From Planctomycetota bacterium (GTDB taxonomy: Bacteria; Planctomycetota; MHYJ01; WSZJ01; JACPWG01), in contig JACRIP010000208.1 of the NCBI GenBank assembly GCA_016220045.1, positions 1-9,111 of the forward strand: a stretch of DNA of 9,111 bases, read 5' to 3'. The position numbers and the translations under genes are program-made. Position 1 is the stretch's first letter, and every line of letters starts with the position of its first letter. Under the pieces are notes generated by a model. That model ran no database searches. It saw nothing but the letters and a program-made list of their open reading frames with translations, and was not told the DNA's origin. Shown in pieces: positions 7,499 through 9,111 of this stretch.

Positions 7499-7527
7499 AG
7501 TAAACCATATCGGAAGGAGGGGGTCAA
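7499..7527 (-). promoter_or_regulatory. Candidate sigma-70-type promoter for the FadL-like gene cluster
   Basis: On the - strand TTGACC (7527-7522, five of six with TTGACA) and TTTACT (7504-7499, four of six with TATAAT) are separated by exactly 17 bases. The stretch is AT-rich relative to its surroundings. It would give a transcript starting near 7490 and a leader of about 125 nt. No equally good candidate was seen between it and the GTG at 7365. Confidence 0.5.
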
Positions 7528-7641
7528 CGGATTCCGTAAGTGATGTGCGAGAAGGGGGTTGCAGCGAGCGAGCCGGGGGGCCGATAACTCGGGCGCGGGC
7601 CTGGTCCGAATCGGGGTAACCGTCCTCGCCTGCTCAAGGGA

Positions 7642-7730
7642 GCAGAACGGGGACATGACCTGATTTCCGGAGCGGGTTTACGCTCATCAGCGGGATGGGG
7701 CTGGAATTCAGGATCGTGTCCCCGTTTTGC
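7642..7730. repeat. 89-bp element with 27-bp imperfect terminal inverted repeats (REP/MITE-like)
   Basis: The left arm (7642-7668) and right arm (7704-7730) share GCARAACGGGGACA at their outer ends and CCTGAWTTCC at their inner ends as reverse complements, differing by a few substitutions and one single-base bulge. The centre (7669-7703) contains AGCG...CGCT, a small extra hairpin. The sequence is probably an interspersed non-autonomous repeat: I recall AACGGGGACA...CCTGAATTCC as a recurrent intergenic palindrome in GC-rich bacterial genomes, of the kind mobilised by REP-associated tyrosine transposases. No transposase gene is in this window. It could also act as a bidirectional transcription barrier after the propeller gene, whose stop codon lies 41 bases from its right arm. 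Confidence 0.7.
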
Positions 7731-7770
7731 GGCGTTTGAATCAGGCCCGGGCGCGCGGGTTCCAGCGTCG

Positions 7771-9111
7771 CTACTCCCATTCGAACAGGCGCGGCCCGGC
7801 GCTGGTCGTGACCAGGAGTCGGCCGGCGATCCAGGCGGCGCGGGGCGGGGAGGCGGTGTGCTCCGGCAGGCGCAATTCCCAGAGCGGCTCGCCGGTCGTC
7901 GGGTCGAGCGCGAGCAGGAGGGCCTCGTCGCCGGCGGCCGGCCGGCCACTGACCAGGAGCGGGCGGCCGGGTTCCGCGAGCAGGGAGTAGGTGCCCGGCC
8001 TGGGCAGGGGGCGCCGCCAGGCGGGCGTGGCGGGGGTGCCGCGCGTGCCCGGCGCGACGGCGAGGAGCGGCGTGGGCGTCGGCACCGGCGCGGAGTCCCC
8101 GGCGGGGAGCATCGCTACCTCAGGTGGAGACAGCAGGAGGAAGAGCGCCCCCTCGGGCGTCGGAGCGACCCCGCCCTCCCCGGCGAGCGCACGAAAGAGC
8201 GGCGAGCACCGCGGGATCGGCGGCACCGGCAGGCCCGCCGTCAGGCTCAGCGGAGTGAGCGTCTCCCCCTCACGCACCAGGAGCATGCCCGCGCCCATTC
8301 CGGCGAAGCTGTTGGGGGGGAGCAGCGCGCGGTCGCTTCCGGCCGGGTACCCGGGCAAGAAGCACAGGAACCCGGCCTGGCGCAGCAGCATCGATCCGCT
8401 GCCCGGATCAAAGCGCAGAAGTTCACCGGGCAACTCCGGCCTCCGCTGCAGGTCACCTCCATTCCGGAGGTCTGCCAGCCGTACCCACCGGTCCGCGGCC
8501 TGGTACAGGAAGGTCTGGGTTCCGCCGACGGCGCCGATCAGGCCGTGCCACCCGGGCGCCGCGAGGTGCCGTCTCCAGGTCAGCCTGCCCGCCGCCGCCT
8601 CGAGCACCCGCACGTCGCGCTCGCTCCGCAGGAGCAGCAAGCCGGCCGCCGGACATGCCTCCAGGAGCGGCTCCGGGGAGCGATACTCCCAGGCGGATTG
8701 CTCCGCCCCGCGGACCCAGACCGCGACTTCGTCGCCGAGCCAGCACGCCAGGTGCGACGGGTCGAGCCACGCCGCGCCCAGGGTGACCCCCGGAGTACCC
8801 TCGGCCGGCGGGCGCCACCGGCGGGCGCCCGTCAGGCGGCCTTGAGCCACGTCATACAGTTGGATCTCGTAGCCGCGCCGCATCACCAGGATGCCGGGAT
8901 CGTCGAGCGGGAGGACCCGCTCCGGCGCCAGGGCGTCGTCCGGAGGCGCGGCGCGGCCCGGGCCGTCGTCGCCCGCGGCGCCATCGGCGGCGCCGCCTGC
9001 CCGCGGGCCGAGCGCCACCTCCCGGGGGGGCGAGGCCGGCCACGCGCCCGCCGTGACCCCGGCCGCGTAGGCCGCACGCCCCTCCCGGAGGGCGGTCGCG
9101 AAGCCCTGGAG
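7771..9111 (-). CDS. PQQ-like beta-propeller repeat protein, 5'-truncated
   Basis: The frame is open to the right edge of the window, giving 446 visible residues. Starting at GTG 9018 would be arbitrary: there is no clear ribosome site, and the preceding codons encode plausible protein (F-A-T-A-L-R-E-G-R-A-A-Y-A-A-G then A-W-P). The C-terminal part carries a clear propeller blade, L-A-L-D-P-T-T-G-E-P-L-W-E-L-R-L (encoded near 7915-7865), followed by a closing strand with G-R-L-L-V-T-T-S. Degenerate blades precede it (for example V-L-E-A-A-A-G-R-L-T-W-R-R-H-L). The family includes BamB-like scaffold proteins and PQQ enzymes. No PQQ or metal-binding residues can be assigned, so a scaffold or unknown role is more likely than a dehydrogenase. 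An Ala/Gly/Asp-rich linker (about 9010-8930) separates the edge segment from the propeller. Whether it is exported cannot be judged without its N-terminus. Confidence 0.85.
   Translation of the reverse strand, partial: LQGFATALREGRAAYAAGVTAGAWPASPPREVALGPRAGGAADGAAGDDGPGRAAPPDDALAPERVLPLDDPGILVMRRGYEIQLYDVAQGRLTGARRWRPPAEGTPGVTLGAAWLDPSHLACWLGDEVAVWVRGAEQSAWEYRSPEPLLEACPAAGLLLLRSERDVRVLEAAAGRLTWRRHLAAPGWHGLIGAVGGTQTFLYQAADRWVRLADLRNGGDLQRRPELPGELLRFDPGSGSMLLRQAGFLCFLPGYPAGSDRALLPPNSFAGMGAGMLLVREGETLTPLSLTAGLPVPPIPRCSPLFRALAGEGGVAPTPEGALFLLLSPPEVAMLPAGDSAPVPTPTPLLAVAPGTRGTPATPAWRRPLPRPGTYSLLAEPGRPLLVSGRPAAGDEALLLALDPTTGEPLWELRLPEHTASPPRAAWIAGRLLVTTSAGPRLFEWE

Larger units (their letters stand above)
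7366..7770. other. Intergenic region upstream of the FadL-like gene
   Basis: These 405 bases hold no convincing gene. They contain, reading leftward toward the FadL-like start, the 89-bp inverted-repeat element (7730-7642), a candidate promoter (7527-7499), a CCCCCT/AGGGGG hairpin (7475-7495) just after the predicted transcription start, and a GC-rich palindromic region including the perfect 12-bp palindrome GGCGGGCCCGCC (7413-7424) enclosed by TGGGTG (7393-7398) and CACCCA (7430-7435). The leader would be about 125 nt and well structured, which leaves room for post-transcriptional control. Confidence 0.6.

Overview
The window is a GC-rich bacterial segment, with coding sequence strongly biased to G/C at third codon positions. 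It carries a sigma-54 enhancer-binding regulator, a FadL/OmpP1-type outer-membrane channel (so the cell is diderm), interspersed palindromic repeats and, most notably, a probable selenoprotein. This mix fits the old Deltaproteobacteria in the broad sense (Myxococcota, Desulfobacterota and relatives) or a nearby GC-rich candidate phylum. That placement is inference; no rRNA or other marker gene is present.

Layout. The left half is on the + strand. It holds the 3' part of a GAF / AAA+ / Fis-HTH sigma-54 activator (2-1381), a short thioredoxin-like [2Fe-2S] ferredoxin (1617-2039), and an MBL-fold metallo-hydrolase (2357-3232). The right half is on the - strand. A three-gene cluster reads leftward: a FadL-like outer-membrane channel (7365-5728), a CrtC/AttH-like lipocalin-fold protein (5710-4499) and a secreted protein with a possible permuted-papain His/Cys pair (4436-3192). 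Upstream of it is the 3' part of a PQQ-type beta-propeller protein (9111-7771), which runs off the window. The two halves converge, and their last genes overlap tail to tail by 41 bp.

Main discovery. A standard ORF search starts the ferredoxin at a TTG (1692) and loses its N-terminus. The same frame extends upstream across one in-frame TGA (1656-1658) to an ATG at 1617, which has a good Shine-Dalgarno sequence. The extension restores a C-H-G-(UGA)-C-C-G motif. Immediately after the TGA lies a 7-bp hairpin with an AGUCU loop, placed as in a bacterial SECIS element. The gene is best read as a selenoprotein, a Sec-containing form of the thioredoxin-like ferredoxin fold. UGA also ends this gene and the MBL gene, so the genetic code is not reassigned.

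The spaces between genes are not empty. Before the ferredoxin lie a perfect 9-bp inverted repeat and a large inverted repeat built of GTTTNNNN octamers with an exact 8-bp period. A REP-like palindrome cluster separates the ferredoxin from the MBL gene. An 89-bp element with 27-bp imperfect terminal inverted repeats lies between the propeller gene and the fadL-like gene. A plausible sigma-70 promoter drives the - strand cluster. The three envelope genes look co-transcribed, with the Shine-Dalgarno of the second overlapping the stop codon of the first, and they suggest handling of a hydrophobic compound at the cell envelope. Their substrate cannot be read from the sequence.
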